Positions 8,373-18,142 of a DNA stretch of 64,000 nt are shown piece after piece; the first letter of the stretch is position 1, and the number at the start of each line of letters is the position of its first letter. This stretch comes from JAMXLO01 sp963776505 (GTDB taxonomy: Bacteria > Pseudomonadota > Alphaproteobacteria > Acetobacterales > Acetobacteraceae), in contig CAVZNH010000052.1 in NCBI GenBank assembly GCA_963776505.1, forward strand, positions 124,001 through 188,000, given 5' to 3'. The position numbers and the translations under genes were made by a program. Under the pieces are notes generated by a model. That model had not been told where the DNA came from. It saw only the letters and a list, made by a program, of their open reading frames with translations, and made no database searches.

Positions 8373-10097
8373 TCAAGCGAACTCACCACCTGCCTGCAGC
8401 ATGTCGTCCGCGATCTTTTCGGCGGCCATCATGGTTGGGAAGTTGGTGTTCGCACACGGCACCACAGGGAAGATCGAGGCATCGACCACGCGCAGTCCGC
8501 GCACACCGCGCACCCTTCCGGCCTGGTCAGTCACCGCCATCGGATCGTCCTCGGCTCCCATGCGGCAGGAACACGAGCAATGCCACACCCCAACCGCCGC
8601 GCGCCTGATGTAGGTTTCCAGAGCTTCATCATCCTGCAGCGCCTTCACCAATTCGGCGGACTCCATGATGAAGCCACGAATGATGAACTGCCGAAGAAAA
8701 GCCGGACCGTCCATGAGCACCGCACCAATGCTGGTGAGTATCTGGTTCTTCGTGTTGTAGGTGCCGACCTGGCGTATCTTGTCGGTGAAGCTGGCGGGGA
8801 ACGCGTCTGAAGTGACAGCCTTCAGTGGCGGCAGTTCATGCAACGCGGCGATCTGCCGAAATCCGCGTGCCAGCCGCATGAGGTCACGGTGATCGGACAG
8901 CAGGTTGAAGTCCACCATAGGCTCCTGCCGCCAATCCGCCGTCGCCAGACGCACCTGGCCGGTTTCCGAGAAGGTCTTGTTGACCCACAGCGTGATGACC
9001 GCGATGCGGTCGCCGATCGCGTGCCACGCCGACTTGTTCGATGCCGTGAGAGCCATGTCACCGGCAGGTGCGCCGTCGATGCCGGATGAGAAGCGCATGC
9101 CCAGGTGCAGCGAACGCTTGCTGTAAGCATTCTTGCGTGCCCCGGGTTTGAGATATGAGGCAACGGAAATCGACGGATGGTCCATGAGCCGCTGGCCAAC
9201 GCCGGGACGGTTTGCGCGCACCGGAATGCCCATCTCACGCAGATGTCCAATGGGCCCGATGCCGGCACGCAGCAGCACCGCAGGCGAGTGAATGGCACCG
9301 CAGCAAAGGATCACTTCCTTGGCGCGAAATTCCATGGCCTGTTGGCGGACCGTCGCGCGGATGCCGACGCACCGCGTGTCCTCGAACAGGAGTTCGCTCA
9401 CCTGGGTCTCGGTCAAGATCGTCAGGTTGTCGCGCTGCCTGACCGTGGCACCCAGGTAGCCGACAGCGGCCGATACTCGCCTGTCGTACAGGTTCGACAT
9501 CGTAAGGGGATAGTAGCCGTCCTGAAACTCGCCGTTCTGGTCGGGCACGTAGCGATATCCGGCCAGCTTGAATGCCTCGGCGACCGCCTTGGCATAGTCC
9601 GACCAGTTGTCCGGGAAGACACGGCGCACCGGGATGCGGCCATCGGATCCGTGCAGCGGTCCCTCGAAATCGATGTCGCGCTCGAGCTTCTTGAAATACG
9701 GCAGCACGGTTTCCCATCGCCAACCCGCGGCGCCACGCTGTTCCCATTCATCGTAGTCGGCCGGAGAGCCGCGGTTGGCAAGCTGTCCGTTGATGGATGA
9801 TCCACCTCCCAAAACGCGCGCCTGCTCATACCGCAGCTCGCGCGGGCGCGGCGCGTCCGGATCGTTGTGAGGCATCGCCTCGGTGGTGACGCGCAACTCG
9901 CTCCATAGGAAGCGCGGGTCGCGGGATGCATATCCGGAGCGACTGTCCAGGATAGGCTCCGGAACACGGCCGTCCGGCGTATCCTCGCCCGCTTCGCACA
10001 AGAGCACCTGGTTTCCGCTGCGCGCCGAGAGCCGGCTGGCAAGGATGGATCCTGCCGATCCGCCGCCTACGATGATGTAGTCAAACGTCTTTCGCAT
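8373..10097 (-). CDS. GMC-family FAD oxidoreductase
   Basis: A glucose-methanol-choline family flavoenzyme of 574 residues. The N-terminus FDYIIVGGGSAGSILASRL is the FAD dinucleotide-binding motif. ARVLGGGSSINGQLANRG is GMC signature 1, and signature 2 with its GSP..L core appears as CCGAIHSPAVLLRAG. The C-terminal active-site region includes VGVWHCSCSCRMG and FPVVPCANTNFPTMMAAEK. The ATG at 10097 was chosen because it places the Rossmann motif at the N-terminus; a form starting at 10139 adds 14 non-family residues. It oxidises an alcohol or sugar hydroxyl; the substrate is unknown. It lies directly upstream of the sugar transporter operon in the same direction. Confidence 0.9.
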   Translation of the reverse strand: MRKTFDYIIVGGGSAGSILASRLSARSGNQVLLCEAGEDTPDGRVPEPILDSRSGYASRDPRFLWSELRVTTEAMPHNDPDAPRPRELRYEQARVLGGGSSINGQLANRGSPADYDEWEQRGAAGWRWETVLPYFKKLERDIDFEGPLHGSDGRIPVRRVFPDNWSDYAKAVAEAFKLAGYRYVPDQNGEFQDGYYPLTMSNLYDRRVSAAVGYLGATVRQRDNLTILTETQVSELLFEDTRCVGIRATVRQQAMEFRAKEVILCCGAIHSPAVLLRAGIGPIGHLREMGIPVRANRPGVGQRLMDHPSISVASYLKPGARKNAYSKRSLHLGMRFSSGIDGAPAGDMALTASNKSAWHAIGDRIAVITLWVNKTFSETGQVRLATADWRQEPMVDFNLLSDHRDLMRLARGFRQIAALHELPPLKAVTSDAFPASFTDKIRQVGTYNTKNQILTSIGAVLMDGPAFLRQFIIRGFIMESAELVKALQDDEALETYIRRAAVGVWHCSCSCRMGAEDDPMAVTDQAGRVRGVRGLRVVDASIFPVVPCANTNFPTMMAAEKIADDMLQAGGEFA

Positions 10098-10407
10098 AGA
10101 CCCTGCTCGCAAAGAGGCGGAAGGCGAGACAGGCTCCATTGACGGTCCTCGTGGGCATCGGAGCCCGGAGAAAAGTATCGTCCCAGCCGCGGCCGCTGCA
10201 CCGGGTGTCGGGCCAGATGGCCACTGCGGCGTTATTCACGTCGGCCTCCCGAGGATACGAGCGTGGCTGATAGTAACCGCTTATATGACTGTCAATATCT
10301 GCAACGGTCGCAGCCGAACGCCGGCTCTCTTGACTATGGCGGTGCTCGACGGGTTAAACAGGACCCCACTGAAATAACCTTCCCGGTCTTCGACGGAACG
10401 ACATGAC
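10098..10407. other. intergenic region between divergent GMC and epimerase genes
   Basis: This 310-base gap holds the promoter/operator at 10267-10295 reading left. No convincing gene, tRNA or terminator hairpin was seen. Reading frames across it are short and lack family resemblance. Confidence 0.6.
10267..10295 (-). promoter_or_regulatory. promoter with overlapping LacI-type operator for GMC gene
   Basis: On the minus strand TTGACA (10290-10295) is followed after exactly 17 bases by TATCAG (10267-10272), a credible sigma-70 promoter reading toward the GMC oxidoreductase. The spacer holds ATATAAGCGGTTACTAT, which matches the operator at 8330-8345 at most positions (shared TAA-CGGT-AC core). 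A repressor bound there would block RNA polymerase. This suggests that the GMC gene and the transporter operon share one regulator. Confidence 0.5.
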
Positions 10408-11613
10408 GTGCATGGACATCGCTCCCGCTCCCACTCGGTGGTCCACGGAGGCGTTCCCTGTGCCTTCGCGATCGTGTCGATGTTGGCGGGCCTGATCATG
10501 GGCGAGGCAGCTCACGCCAACACTCTCGATCGCGCGCCGTTCGGCACCACGCAGCACGGACAGGCCGTTGATATATTCACTATGACCAACGACCATGGTC
10601 TGCGCATACGCTTCATCAGCTATGGCGGCATTATTACGGCGATCGATGTGCCTGACCGCTCGGGGCGCTTCGATGACATCGTGCTTGGCCTGAGGACCTT
10701 GCGCGAATATGAGACTATCGGCGCCGCGGACCATTTCGGGGGGATAATTGGCCGCTACGCCAATCAAATTGACGGAGCGAAGTTCACATTGCACGGCCAG
10801 ACCTACCACCTCATTGCCAACCATGGGGCCAACATGCTGCATGGCGGTCCCGATGGTCTCGATCGTCGGGTCTGGGCGGTGTCACCAACCCCCGTGCCGA
10901 ACGGCGTCGCCGCTACGCTCGTCTATGTCAGCAAGGACGGCGAGGAGAACTTCCCCGGTACACTGACGGTGCACGTGACCTACACATTGACCAACGACAA
11001 CGAGCTGCGGATTGACTACCAGGCTGGCACGGACAAGGATACGGTGATAAATCTCACCAGCCATTCGTACTTCAATTTGTCTGGCAACGGCTCGGGTTCA
11101 GTGGAGAACCAGATGCTGCTGGTGAATGCGGATCGCTACGCGCCCATGAGAGGACCCGACAAGATCCCGACTGGAGAACTGGTGCCCGTCGAGGGCACAC
11201 CGTTCGACTTCCGGCAGATGACGTCCATCGGTGCCCGGCTGCACAGCGGTTTCCCGCAGATGGTCTATGCGCATGGCTATGGCCACGACTTCCTGCTGAA
11301 CCGGCGGCCGGGGGACCGCCTCACCTTTGCCGCACGCGCCTTCGATCCTCGCAGTGGCCGCGTGATCGATTGCTTCACGACTGAGCCAGCACTGGAAGTT
11401 TACACTGCCAATTTCCTGGACGGGTCGGTGGTTGGTTCGTCCCGCACGAAGTATCGCCAGAACGAGGCGTTCACGCTCGCAACACAACATTTTCCCGATA
11501 GCCCGAACAAGCCGAATTTTCCGACAACTGAACTGAAGCCGGGGCAGGATTTTCGTTCAACGACAATATTCCGCTTTGCGACCGATGCGGCCCTTCCACA
11601 ATTACCTCGCTGA
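10408..11613 (+). CDS. galM: secreted aldose 1-epimerase
   Basis: The protein interconverts alpha and beta anomers of aldoses. Family residues are present: NHGANMLHGG (substrate-binding His), TSHSYFNLSG (catalytic His) and TTEPALEVYTANFLDG (catalytic Glu). The N-terminus holds a signal peptide (FAIVSMLAGLIMGEAAHA), so it probably acts in the periplasm on sugars before uptake. ATG 10408 lacks a clear ribosome binding site; the in-frame ATG at 10480 would still leave part of the signal sequence. It is divergent from the GMC/sugar-transporter block and probably functionally linked to it. Confidence 0.92.
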   Translation: MHGHRSRSHSVVHGGVPCAFAIVSMLAGLIMGEAAHANTLDRAPFGTTQHGQAVDIFTMTNDHGLRIRFISYGGIITAIDVPDRSGRFDDIVLGLRTLREYETIGAADHFGGIIGRYANQIDGAKFTLHGQTYHLIANHGANMLHGGPDGLDRRVWAVSPTPVPNGVAATLVYVSKDGEENFPGTLTVHVTYTLTNDNELRIDYQAGTDKDTVINLTSHSYFNLSGNGSGSVENQMLLVNADRYAPMRGPDKIPTGELVPVEGTPFDFRQMTSIGARLHSGFPQMVYAHGYGHDFLLNRRPGDRLTFAARAFDPRSGRVIDCFTTEPALEVYTANFLDGSVVGSSRTKYRQNEAFTLATQHFPDSPNKPNFPTTELKPGQDFRSTTIFRFATDAALPQLPR

Positions 11614-11766
11614 GAGGGCGGTCGCCCGTACAGCTGCCGTTGCCGTCCCACGCATATACCGCATTCGGCCCGTCGGGCCTGGTGCCGGCTTTTGCGCGCG
11701 ACTTCCAGGGTCTTTGCTCCTTCTGATTGCGGTTATGGTGGGCAATAGGCGATCATCATAGGCGCA

Positions 11767-13722
11767 GTGATACGGGGGTTTCCGCAGTTGATTGTCACAC
11801 AGCTTCCCTATGAGATACGCGAAATTGAGCACGTTCTGATCCCACTGCGTGATGGCACCCGCCTGGCCGCCCGTATCTGGCTGCCGACGGATGCCTCTCG
11901 AAATCCAATTCCTGCGATCCTTGAGTATTTGCCGTATCGCAAGCGAACCGGCACATATGACCGCGATGCGCTGATGCATCCTTATCTTGCCGGCCATGGC
12001 TACGCTGCTGTTCGCGTTGATATCCGTGGCTGCGGCGAATCAGATGGCTTGCTGTTCGACGAGTACGCGCAGCAGGAACAGGATGATGCGGTCGAGGTGA
12101 TCGCATGGCTGGCGTCGCAGCCTTGGTGCAACGGCGCCGTTGGCATGATGGGCATCTCCTGGGGCGGCTTCAACGCCTTGCAGGTCGCTGCGCGTCGCCC
12201 ACCAGCACTGAAGGCGATCATCACAATCTGCTCCACCGATGATCGTTATCGCGACGATGTGCACTATATGGGCGGCGTACCGCTTCGCGCCGGCTTTGGG
12301 TGGGCGTCCTTCCTGTTCGGCACGATGTGTCATCCGCCAGATCCCGCGCTCGTCGGCGATCGCTGGCGCGCGATGTGGCTGGAGCGCCTGAACAATCTGC
12401 CGCTGTTCCTCGAGACGTGGTTACGCCACCAATGGCGAGACGATTACTGGAAGCACGGTTCGGTGTGCGAGGACTACGGTGCCATCCAGTGTCCGGTCTA
12501 CGCGGTCGGCGGCTGGACCGACGGTTATACCAATACAATTCCGCGCCTGCTCATGAATTTGTCGGTGCCGCGAAAGGGCCTTATCGGGCCTTGGGCGCAT
12601 GCGTATCCGTATTTCGCGTTACCAGGTCCGCAGGTTGGCTTTCTACAGGAAGCGCTGCGATGGTGGGATCGTTGGCTAAAGAACATCGAAACCGGCGTGA
12701 TGGACGAGGCGATGCTGCGCGCCTGGATGACGGAGAGCGTGGTGCCGGCGCTGTATCACGAGGAGCTGCCAGGGCGATGGATTGCCGAATCATCGTGGCC
12801 GTCACAGAACATTTCGCCATATCGTCTATTCGCTACCGATGACGGACTACAGGCGGACATCGGGCACCTGACGCCGCGAGACGTCTGCTCACCGCAGACA
12901 ATGGGGAAGAACGGCGGGGCTTGGTGTCCGTTTGGTCGAGGCGCCGATCAGGCAGGCGATCAGCAGGAAGACGATGCACGTTCACTCATTTTCGAGACAG
13001 CACCGCTCAGGACACGTATGGAGATCCTCGGAGCGCCGGTCGTCACGCTCGATGTTGCAGCCGACAGGCCACTTGCGAACCTGGCGGTCCGGCTTTGCGA
13101 TGTGCGTCCTGACGCCACGTCGCTTCGGGTGAGCTTCGGAGTATTGAACCTCGCACATCGCGACGGACACGATGCGCCAGTACCATTGGTTCCAGGGCAG
13201 CGCTATCAGGTTCGCATCCAACTGAACGATGCGGGCGCGGTGTTTCCCACCGGCCACAGGATCAGGGTAGCACTCTCGACCAGCTACTGGCCGATGATCT
13301 GGCCGAGCCCGGAAAAGGCGACGGTGACGGTATTCAGTGGAGACCTTGAATTGCCGGTGCGTGCGCCAGCGGCCGCGGATGCCCTGCTATCCCCGCTACC
13401 AGGACCAGAGACCGCTCCACCTGAACCCACCACGAAGGTACGCGAGGGAGTGGTGCGGATCGACAGGCTGGGACTCGAGTTGAGCACGGAAGGCAGCTTC
13501 AATTGCTATATTGATGATGATGATCCGCTGAGTGCCGCGGTCGAAATGCGCCAGTCGCAGGTGATTTCGCGCGACGCGTGGCGAATCCGGATTGAGACAG
13601 AGATGAAAATGTCGTGCAATCATGACGCCTTCCTGATGCAGGCGACAATGCGGGCATTCGAGGGGGATATAGAGGTCTGTCGTCGCGGGTGGGACTACAG
13701 CGTTCCGCGACACCTCACTTAA
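11767..13722 (+). CDS. CocE/NonD family (X-Pro dipeptidyl-peptidase S15) hydrolase
   Basis: A 651-residue serine hydrolase of the S15/CocE type. The N-terminal alpha/beta hydrolase domain starts LIPLRDGTRLAARIWLP, with YRKRTGTYDRD and the nucleophile Ser131 in MGISWGGFN. A CocE-type cap and a C-terminal jelly-roll domain (VTLDVAADRPLANLAVRL, FPTGHRIRVALS) follow. Members hydrolyse acyl esters, amides or cephalosporin-like esters. The start is GTG at 11767. There is no signal peptide, so it is cytoplasmic. It is not obviously coupled to its neighbours; the substrate is unknown. Confidence 0.88.
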   Translation: MIRGFPQLIVTQLPYEIREIEHVLIPLRDGTRLAARIWLPTDASRNPIPAILEYLPYRKRTGTYDRDALMHPYLAGHGYAAVRVDIRGCGESDGLLFDEYAQQEQDDAVEVIAWLASQPWCNGAVGMMGISWGGFNALQVAARRPPALKAIITICSTDDRYRDDVHYMGGVPLRAGFGWASFLFGTMCHPPDPALVGDRWRAMWLERLNNLPLFLETWLRHQWRDDYWKHGSVCEDYGAIQCPVYAVGGWTDGYTNTIPRLLMNLSVPRKGLIGPWAHAYPYFALPGPQVGFLQEALRWWDRWLKNIETGVMDEAMLRAWMTESVVPALYHEELPGRWIAESSWPSQNISPYRLFATDDGLQADIGHLTPRDVCSPQTMGKNGGAWCPFGRGADQAGDQQEDDARSLIFETAPLRTRMEILGAPVVTLDVAADRPLANLAVRLCDVRPDATSLRVSFGVLNLAHRDGHDAPVPLVPGQRYQVRIQLNDAGAVFPTGHRIRVALSTSYWPMIWPSPEKATVTVFSGDLELPVRAPAAADALLSPLPGPETAPPEPTTKVREGVVRIDRLGLELSTEGSFNCYIDDDDPLSAAVEMRQSQVISRDAWRIRIETEMKMSCNHDAFLMQATMRAFEGDIEVCRRGWDYSVPRHLT

Positions 13723-13888
13723 CATTCAGAAAGCTGATCACGCGCAAGCATCGAGACCAGTTGGACCGATCCGGGAAGGCCTCGCTCTGCCTTCCAAGAA
13801 TGCAGCGCTTTGGCGCACGAGGCACGAATGGGTGTAGAAGGATGCGACTGGGGCCTCGCAGGTTGAAACTGATGGAGCGGAAACCCCC

Positions 13889-14884
13889 TTGATCGTTGCA
13901 AGCGGCGGCAGACCATCTGTCAGACGCATTTTCCCCAGATCGACCGGACTTCGTGCCATCGTATTGATGTGCGCGGGCGTCTCAACATTCCCGTTCATGA
14001 ATGCGGCGGTAAAGCTACTTGCCGCGAGCTACCCGATCGCACAGATCACTTGGGCTCGGTTTACCGGACACCTGATCGTTATGCTATTGGTATTCCTACC
14101 ACGCTATCGTTGGTCCCTGTTGCGAACGAGGCGACCGGCCGTGCAGATCGGGCGCTCAATTCTGATGTTAGCGAGCAACCTCGTGTTTGTTATGGCCATT
14201 GGGCGAGTGCCGCTCGCCACGGCGTCCGCAATTGGCTTCACCTCGCCATTGATCGTCACTGCTCTGTCGGTCCCGCTCTTGCACGAGACCGTGGGCTGGC
14301 GCCGATGGTGCGCCGTGCTCGTCGGTTTTACAGGCGCTCTGATGATAATCCGACCAGGTAGCGGTTTGGGCAACCCAGCTGTCTTGCTGCTGCTACTGTC
14401 ATCCGTGGCCTACGCGCTCTACCAGATCGCGACCCGCTGGGTCAGCAGTTACGACGGTGCCCCCACCGGGATTATTTTTGCGGCGTTGTTTGGCTCCCTT
14501 GCAATGAGTCTGGCGATGCCGTTTTACTTTGTCGGACCGCGAACGCTTTTCGACGGCATACTGTTCTGTAGTCTCGGTATTTTAGGTGGGGTTGGGCACT
14601 ACTTGGTCATATGCGCATTTCAGCTTGGCCGAGCGGCGGTCATCGCACCATTCGGGTATGTAGAACTGATCGGCGCGACCTTGCTTGGCTACCTGATCTT
14701 CAATCATTTCCCGGATGCGCTGACCGGTGTCGGCGCCATTGTTATCATAGCGTCTGGGCTCTATATCGCGTGGCGAGAACGATATCGTCGAGCAGTCACC
14801 GTCCGCACGGTTATCGCCTCCGCGGAACCATCGGTTGATGCACAGCAGCCCCAGCGGGACCATACCGAACAGTGCCATAAGTGA
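13889..14884 (+). CDS. EamA/DMT-superfamily transporter
   Basis: A 331-residue inner-membrane protein with about ten hydrophobic segments in two EamA repeats. It begins with TGLRAIVLMCAGVSTFPFMNA, and the repeat-end motif LHETVGWRRWCAVLVGFTGA is typical of drug/metabolite exporters. The start is TTG at 13889, with GGAGCGG about 10 bases upstream; the first in-frame ATG would cut into the first membrane segment. A hairpin (GGAAGGC...GCCTTCC, 13774-13795) lies in the gap after the CocE gene but has no T-run. The exported compound is unknown. Confidence 0.85.
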   Translation: MIVASGGRPSVRRIFPRSTGLRAIVLMCAGVSTFPFMNAAVKLLAASYPIAQITWARFTGHLIVMLLVFLPRYRWSLLRTRRPAVQIGRSILMLASNLVFVMAIGRVPLATASAIGFTSPLIVTALSVPLLHETVGWRRWCAVLVGFTGALMIIRPGSGLGNPAVLLLLLSSVAYALYQIATRWVSSYDGAPTGIIFAALFGSLAMSLAMPFYFVGPRTLFDGILFCSLGILGGVGHYLVICAFQLGRAAVIAPFGYVELIGATLLGYLIFNHFPDALTGVGAIVIIASGLYIAWRERYRRAVTVRTVIASAEPSVDAQQPQRDHTEQCHK

Positions 14885-14934
14885 TCATAAAGCACTGGGA
14901 TTCGCTTGGTATCATTGTAAGCCCTCGCGCTGAC

Positions 14935-15342
14935 CTACCGGCGGTCTTCTGTTGGGAACTGCATCGAACGTTCCGGTCCCCGATGGTAGGCGATCCAAGT
15001 GCGCCGAAGAGCCGATGACACGAGCCACATCAGAATCCGGAACGCTATGATGGCGAGCGTAATCTGGACCCACAGGCCGAAGTTCCCGAGAGTGGCCTCG
15101 ATGCGGTCTCCCCATGGGTAAGGCAGAAGGCCGCACCCCGCTTCAATCAGGTTTGTGGTCGTCCGCTTCCACCAGGTGAGCACCTCCGGGATGTATAGCC
15201 ACCCATAAATGTACCCGGCCAGGACGACGCATGCAGTCCATATTCTAAAAATGTGGCTGCGCACCATGTGCTTCGTGCTGCTCCATGACGATTGCAAGGC
15301 AGGTACCCTCCTCGGCTCGAGGCCTGAACTCATTTGCGTCAC
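14935..15342 (-). CDS. hypothetical two-helix membrane protein
   Basis: A 135-residue protein with two hydrophobic segments, IWTACVVLAGYIYGWLYIP and LWVQITLAIIAFRILMWLV, separated by a Trp-rich loop. No family was recognised. The start is GTG 15342 or ATG 15333. It sits convergent to the EamA transporter and divergent from the next GMC gene. It is probably real because codon use and the membrane pattern are coherent, but there is no functional evidence. Confidence 0.55.
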   Translation of the reverse strand: MTQMSSGLEPRRVPALQSSWSSTKHMVRSHIFRIWTACVVLAGYIYGWLYIPEVLTWWKRTTTNLIEAGCGLLPYPWGDRIEATLGNFGLWVQITLAIIAFRILMWLVSSALRRTWIAYHRGPERSMQFPTEDRR

Positions 15343-15471
15343 GATTGTTCCCGCTTTAGTGCCTTCCAGGGCAAGCGTTCGCAGCTTTCCCTTCGCAGAT
15401 CTTTCCCACTAGACTATGCGCGAAGAAGCGATCTGACACGGGACCAAACCTTGAGGAGGGGGAGGCAGAGC

Positions 15472-17085
15472 ATGCAGGCGGATTTTGTCATCGTCGGCGC
15501 GGGCTCGGCTGGCTGCGTGCTGGCCAACCGCTTGACTGAGGACCCCAATACGAAGGTCCTGCTGATCGAGGCAGGCGGGCGAGACAGGAATCCGCTCATT
15601 CATGTCCCGGCCGGCTTCATGAAGATGCTCGATCACCCTACCCTGACGTGGAAGTATCGTGCCGAGCCTGATCCCGGTACCAACGGGCGCGCCATCGTGT
15701 ACACGCGCGGTCGCGTGATCGGTGGCTCCTCCTCGATCAACGGGATGATCTATATTCGCGGCCAACCCGAGGACTACGACCACTGGGCGCAGCTCGGCAA
15801 TCGTGGTTGGTCGTGGGATGATTGCCTGCCGTTCTTCCGCAAGGCAGAGCGTTGGGAGGGCGAAGGCAACGCAGTGCGTGGCAAGGAGGGACCGCTCTTT
15901 ACCTCCGCAACAGACCGGCCGCCCATTTGCGCGACAGTGATCGAGGCTGGCAAACAGCTCGGCCTCGAATACCGTGAGGACGTCAACGACCTTCCGCCCG
16001 GCGCCGGCAACAGCGTCGGATGGTGCCAGCAGACTCGTGGCGGCCGACGCCGCGCCAGCACAGCGCGCACCTATTTGCGACCTGCGTTGAAACGGCCGAA
16101 CCTTCAACTCGTAACCGGCGCTTTGGTCCATCGGGTTCTGTTCGATGGGAAGCGTGCGACCGGTATCGAGTTCTCGCGCGAGGGTGTCGTCGAGCGGGCT
16201 GAGGCCGGACGTGAAGTGATCCTGTCAGCGGGCGCGATCGGCTCGCCGCACATCTTGCAGTTATCCGGCGTCGGCGATCCGGATCATCTGGCGAATATCG
16301 GCGTGCCCATCGTGCATGAACTCCGCGGCGTCGGTCGCAACATGCAGGACCATTATGTGGCGCGTGTCTCCTATCGCATTGTCGGCGCACAGACTGCCAA
16401 CGAGCGATCACGCGGCCTGCCATTTGCCGCCGAGGTTATGCGCTGGGTGATCAACGGCAAGGGCATGCTGAGCTATAGCCCCTCGATCGTCGCCGCGTCA
16501 GTCAAGGTGCTGGAAGGTTCCGCTACGCCCGATATGCAATGCACGTTCGCACCAGGCAGCCTCAAGGACGGCCAGATGGGTGAACTTGAGAGGACCCCTG
16601 GCCTGAGCGCCGGTGCATGGCAGATGCGGCCTTTATCGCGCGGTTATGTCGAGGCCAAGTCGAACCGCCCCGGTGAGGCGCCGGCGATCAACCCGCGCTA
16701 CCTGTCGGACGAGACCGATCGGCGCGCGATCATCGGCGGGCTGCGATTTGCCCGGCAGATCTTCGCTGCACCCGCGCTGAGGAAGTTTGCCCAGGAAGAG
16801 ACCTTGCCTGGCACTCACATCCAGACGGACGACGAGTTGCTGGATTATGCGCGGCGCAACGGCAGCACGTGCTATCACGCCAGTTGCACCTGCATGATGG
16901 GTCAACATCCGATGAGCGTCGTCGATAGCGAGTTGCGTGTGCACGGCATCGACGGACTGCGGGTCATTGACGCCTCGGTGATGCCGGCCGTCACCTCAAC
17001 CAACACGAACGCACCGACGATCATGATCGCCGAAAAGGGAGCGCTGATGATCAAGGGCGCTGTGCGGCAAAAGCTGGCGGCGTAG
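15472..17085 (+). CDS. GMC-family FAD oxidoreductase (choline/alcohol dehydrogenase-like)
   Basis: A 537-residue GMC flavoenzyme. FAD motif DFVIVGAGSAGCVLANRL is at the N-terminus, GRVIGGSSSINGMIYIRG is signature 1 and GAIGSPHILQLSG is signature 2. The C-terminal active-site segment is CYHASCTCMMG followed by VMPAVTSTNTNAPTIMIAEK. ATG 15472 has a strong GAGGAGGGGGAGG site upstream, and an upstream extension has no family similarity. It opens a run of mostly co-directional catabolic genes. The natural alcohol is unknown. Confidence 0.92.
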   Translation: MQADFVIVGAGSAGCVLANRLTEDPNTKVLLIEAGGRDRNPLIHVPAGFMKMLDHPTLTWKYRAEPDPGTNGRAIVYTRGRVIGGSSSINGMIYIRGQPEDYDHWAQLGNRGWSWDDCLPFFRKAERWEGEGNAVRGKEGPLFTSATDRPPICATVIEAGKQLGLEYREDVNDLPPGAGNSVGWCQQTRGGRRRASTARTYLRPALKRPNLQLVTGALVHRVLFDGKRATGIEFSREGVVERAEAGREVILSAGAIGSPHILQLSGVGDPDHLANIGVPIVHELRGVGRNMQDHYVARVSYRIVGAQTANERSRGLPFAAEVMRWVINGKGMLSYSPSIVAASVKVLEGSATPDMQCTFAPGSLKDGQMGELERTPGLSAGAWQMRPLSRGYVEAKSNRPGEAPAINPRYLSDETDRRAIIGGLRFARQIFAAPALRKFAQEETLPGTHIQTDDELLDYARRNGSTCYHASCTCMMGQHPMSVVDSELRVHGIDGLRVIDASVMPAVTSTNTNAPTIMIAEKGALMIKGAVRQKLAA

Positions 17086-17221
17086 CGAGTTTTAAAGCCG
17101 ACCGCAGCTTGGCTGGCAGTTTTGCACAAATGCCCGATGCCCCTTACTGTACCGGAGTGAGCCGCGACCGGGTGCGGCCCGGAGCGGCAATCGCCCAGCC
17201 ATTCGCGGGAGGAGCCAGTCC

Positions 17222-18043
17222 ATGCCACTCGACATCTTGCCGACCGCCCGAACCGTCACCTCAACTCTGCACTACCTGCAGCGCGGCAAAGATAAACCCG
17301 CGCGCTATGTCTCCGAGCCGCCGCCTGGCGTGCCACGGTGGAACGGCATCGATGATCCGCGCGAGGTGAGGATCGAGGACGCGCGTGGCCATGAGGCAGA
17401 TTTCACCCTCGACCGCAATGGTTTCGCGCTGATCAAGGCGCCGACCGCGGTAAGCGACTTCTACTCCGAAGACGAGATCAGGCAGGTCTACTACCCCGAG
17501 GTTGCGCGCCTGCTGCAGGAGACACTTGGTGCCAGCCGCGTCTTCGTCTTCGACCACAACGTGCGCAACGCGGGGCGGTCTGGAATGGCCGAGCCCTCGC
17601 GCCGGGTGCACAACGACCATACGGTCAATTCGGCGCCACGCCGCGTGCACGACCATCTTGGTGCCGAGGCGCCCGAGCTGCTGAAGCACCGCTTCGGTGT
17701 CGTCAATGTCTGGCGGCCGATCCGCGGTCCGGTGCTGGATTCACCGCTTGCGCTGTGCGATGCGCGCAGCTTCACCGATGACGACCTCATCGCGAGCGAT
17801 CTGGTTTACAACCATGTCCGCGGCGAAACGTCCTCGGTCGCCTTCCGACCCGACCACCGCTGGTATTACTTCCCCGAGATGCAGCCTGACGAAGTCGTGC
17901 TGATCCGCGTGCACGACAGCGCCACCGACGGCCGCGCGCGCCTCTCATTCCATACGTCGTTCGACAATCCGCTTGCACAAGGTGCTCCACCGCGCGAGAG
18001 CATCGAGGTGCGCAGCCTGGTGTTCTTCCCTCCCGGCGCTTGA
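17222..18043 (+). CDS. CmcJ/NvfI-family oxidoreductase
   Basis: A 273-residue protein resembling the CmcJ/AsaB/GA4-desaturase group, which includes 2-oxoglutarate/iron-dependent-like enzymes acting on natural products. Supporting segments are RVFVFDHNVRNAG, RRVHNDHTVNSAPRRV (a candidate H-x-D metal site), VVNVWRPIRGPVLDSPLALCD and WYYFPEMQPDEVVLIRVHDS. GGGAGGAGCC lies 7 bases upstream of the ATG. The reaction is not known; the genomic neighbourhood points to catabolism rather than antibiotic synthesis. Confidence 0.85.
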   Translation: MPLDILPTARTVTSTLHYLQRGKDKPARYVSEPPPGVPRWNGIDDPREVRIEDARGHEADFTLDRNGFALIKAPTAVSDFYSEDEIRQVYYPEVARLLQETLGASRVFVFDHNVRNAGRSGMAEPSRRVHNDHTVNSAPRRVHDHLGAEAPELLKHRFGVVNVWRPIRGPVLDSPLALCDARSFTDDDLIASDLVYNHVRGETSSVAFRPDHRWYYFPEMQPDEVVLIRVHDSATDGRARLSFHTSFDNPLAQGAPPRESIEVRSLVFFPPGA

Positions 18044-18142
18044 GGAGTTTGCGACGAATACGGGGCTGGCTAAAGCGACGCTGCGCCACGGGTAGATACG
18101 TGCTGCCAAGCCAGTTCCCAGCTTGCCGTAGGAGCGCTCACG

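Noticed and set aside
7170..8810. 546-codon plus-strand frame opposite the sugar-binding protein and GMC genes
   Set aside because: It crosses two solid minus-strand genes and their promoter, has no recognisable domain and no ribosome binding site.
13774..13795. Hairpin GGAAGGC...GCCTTCC after the CocE-type gene as a terminator
   Set aside because: No T-run follows and the stem is only 7 bp with an 8-base loop.
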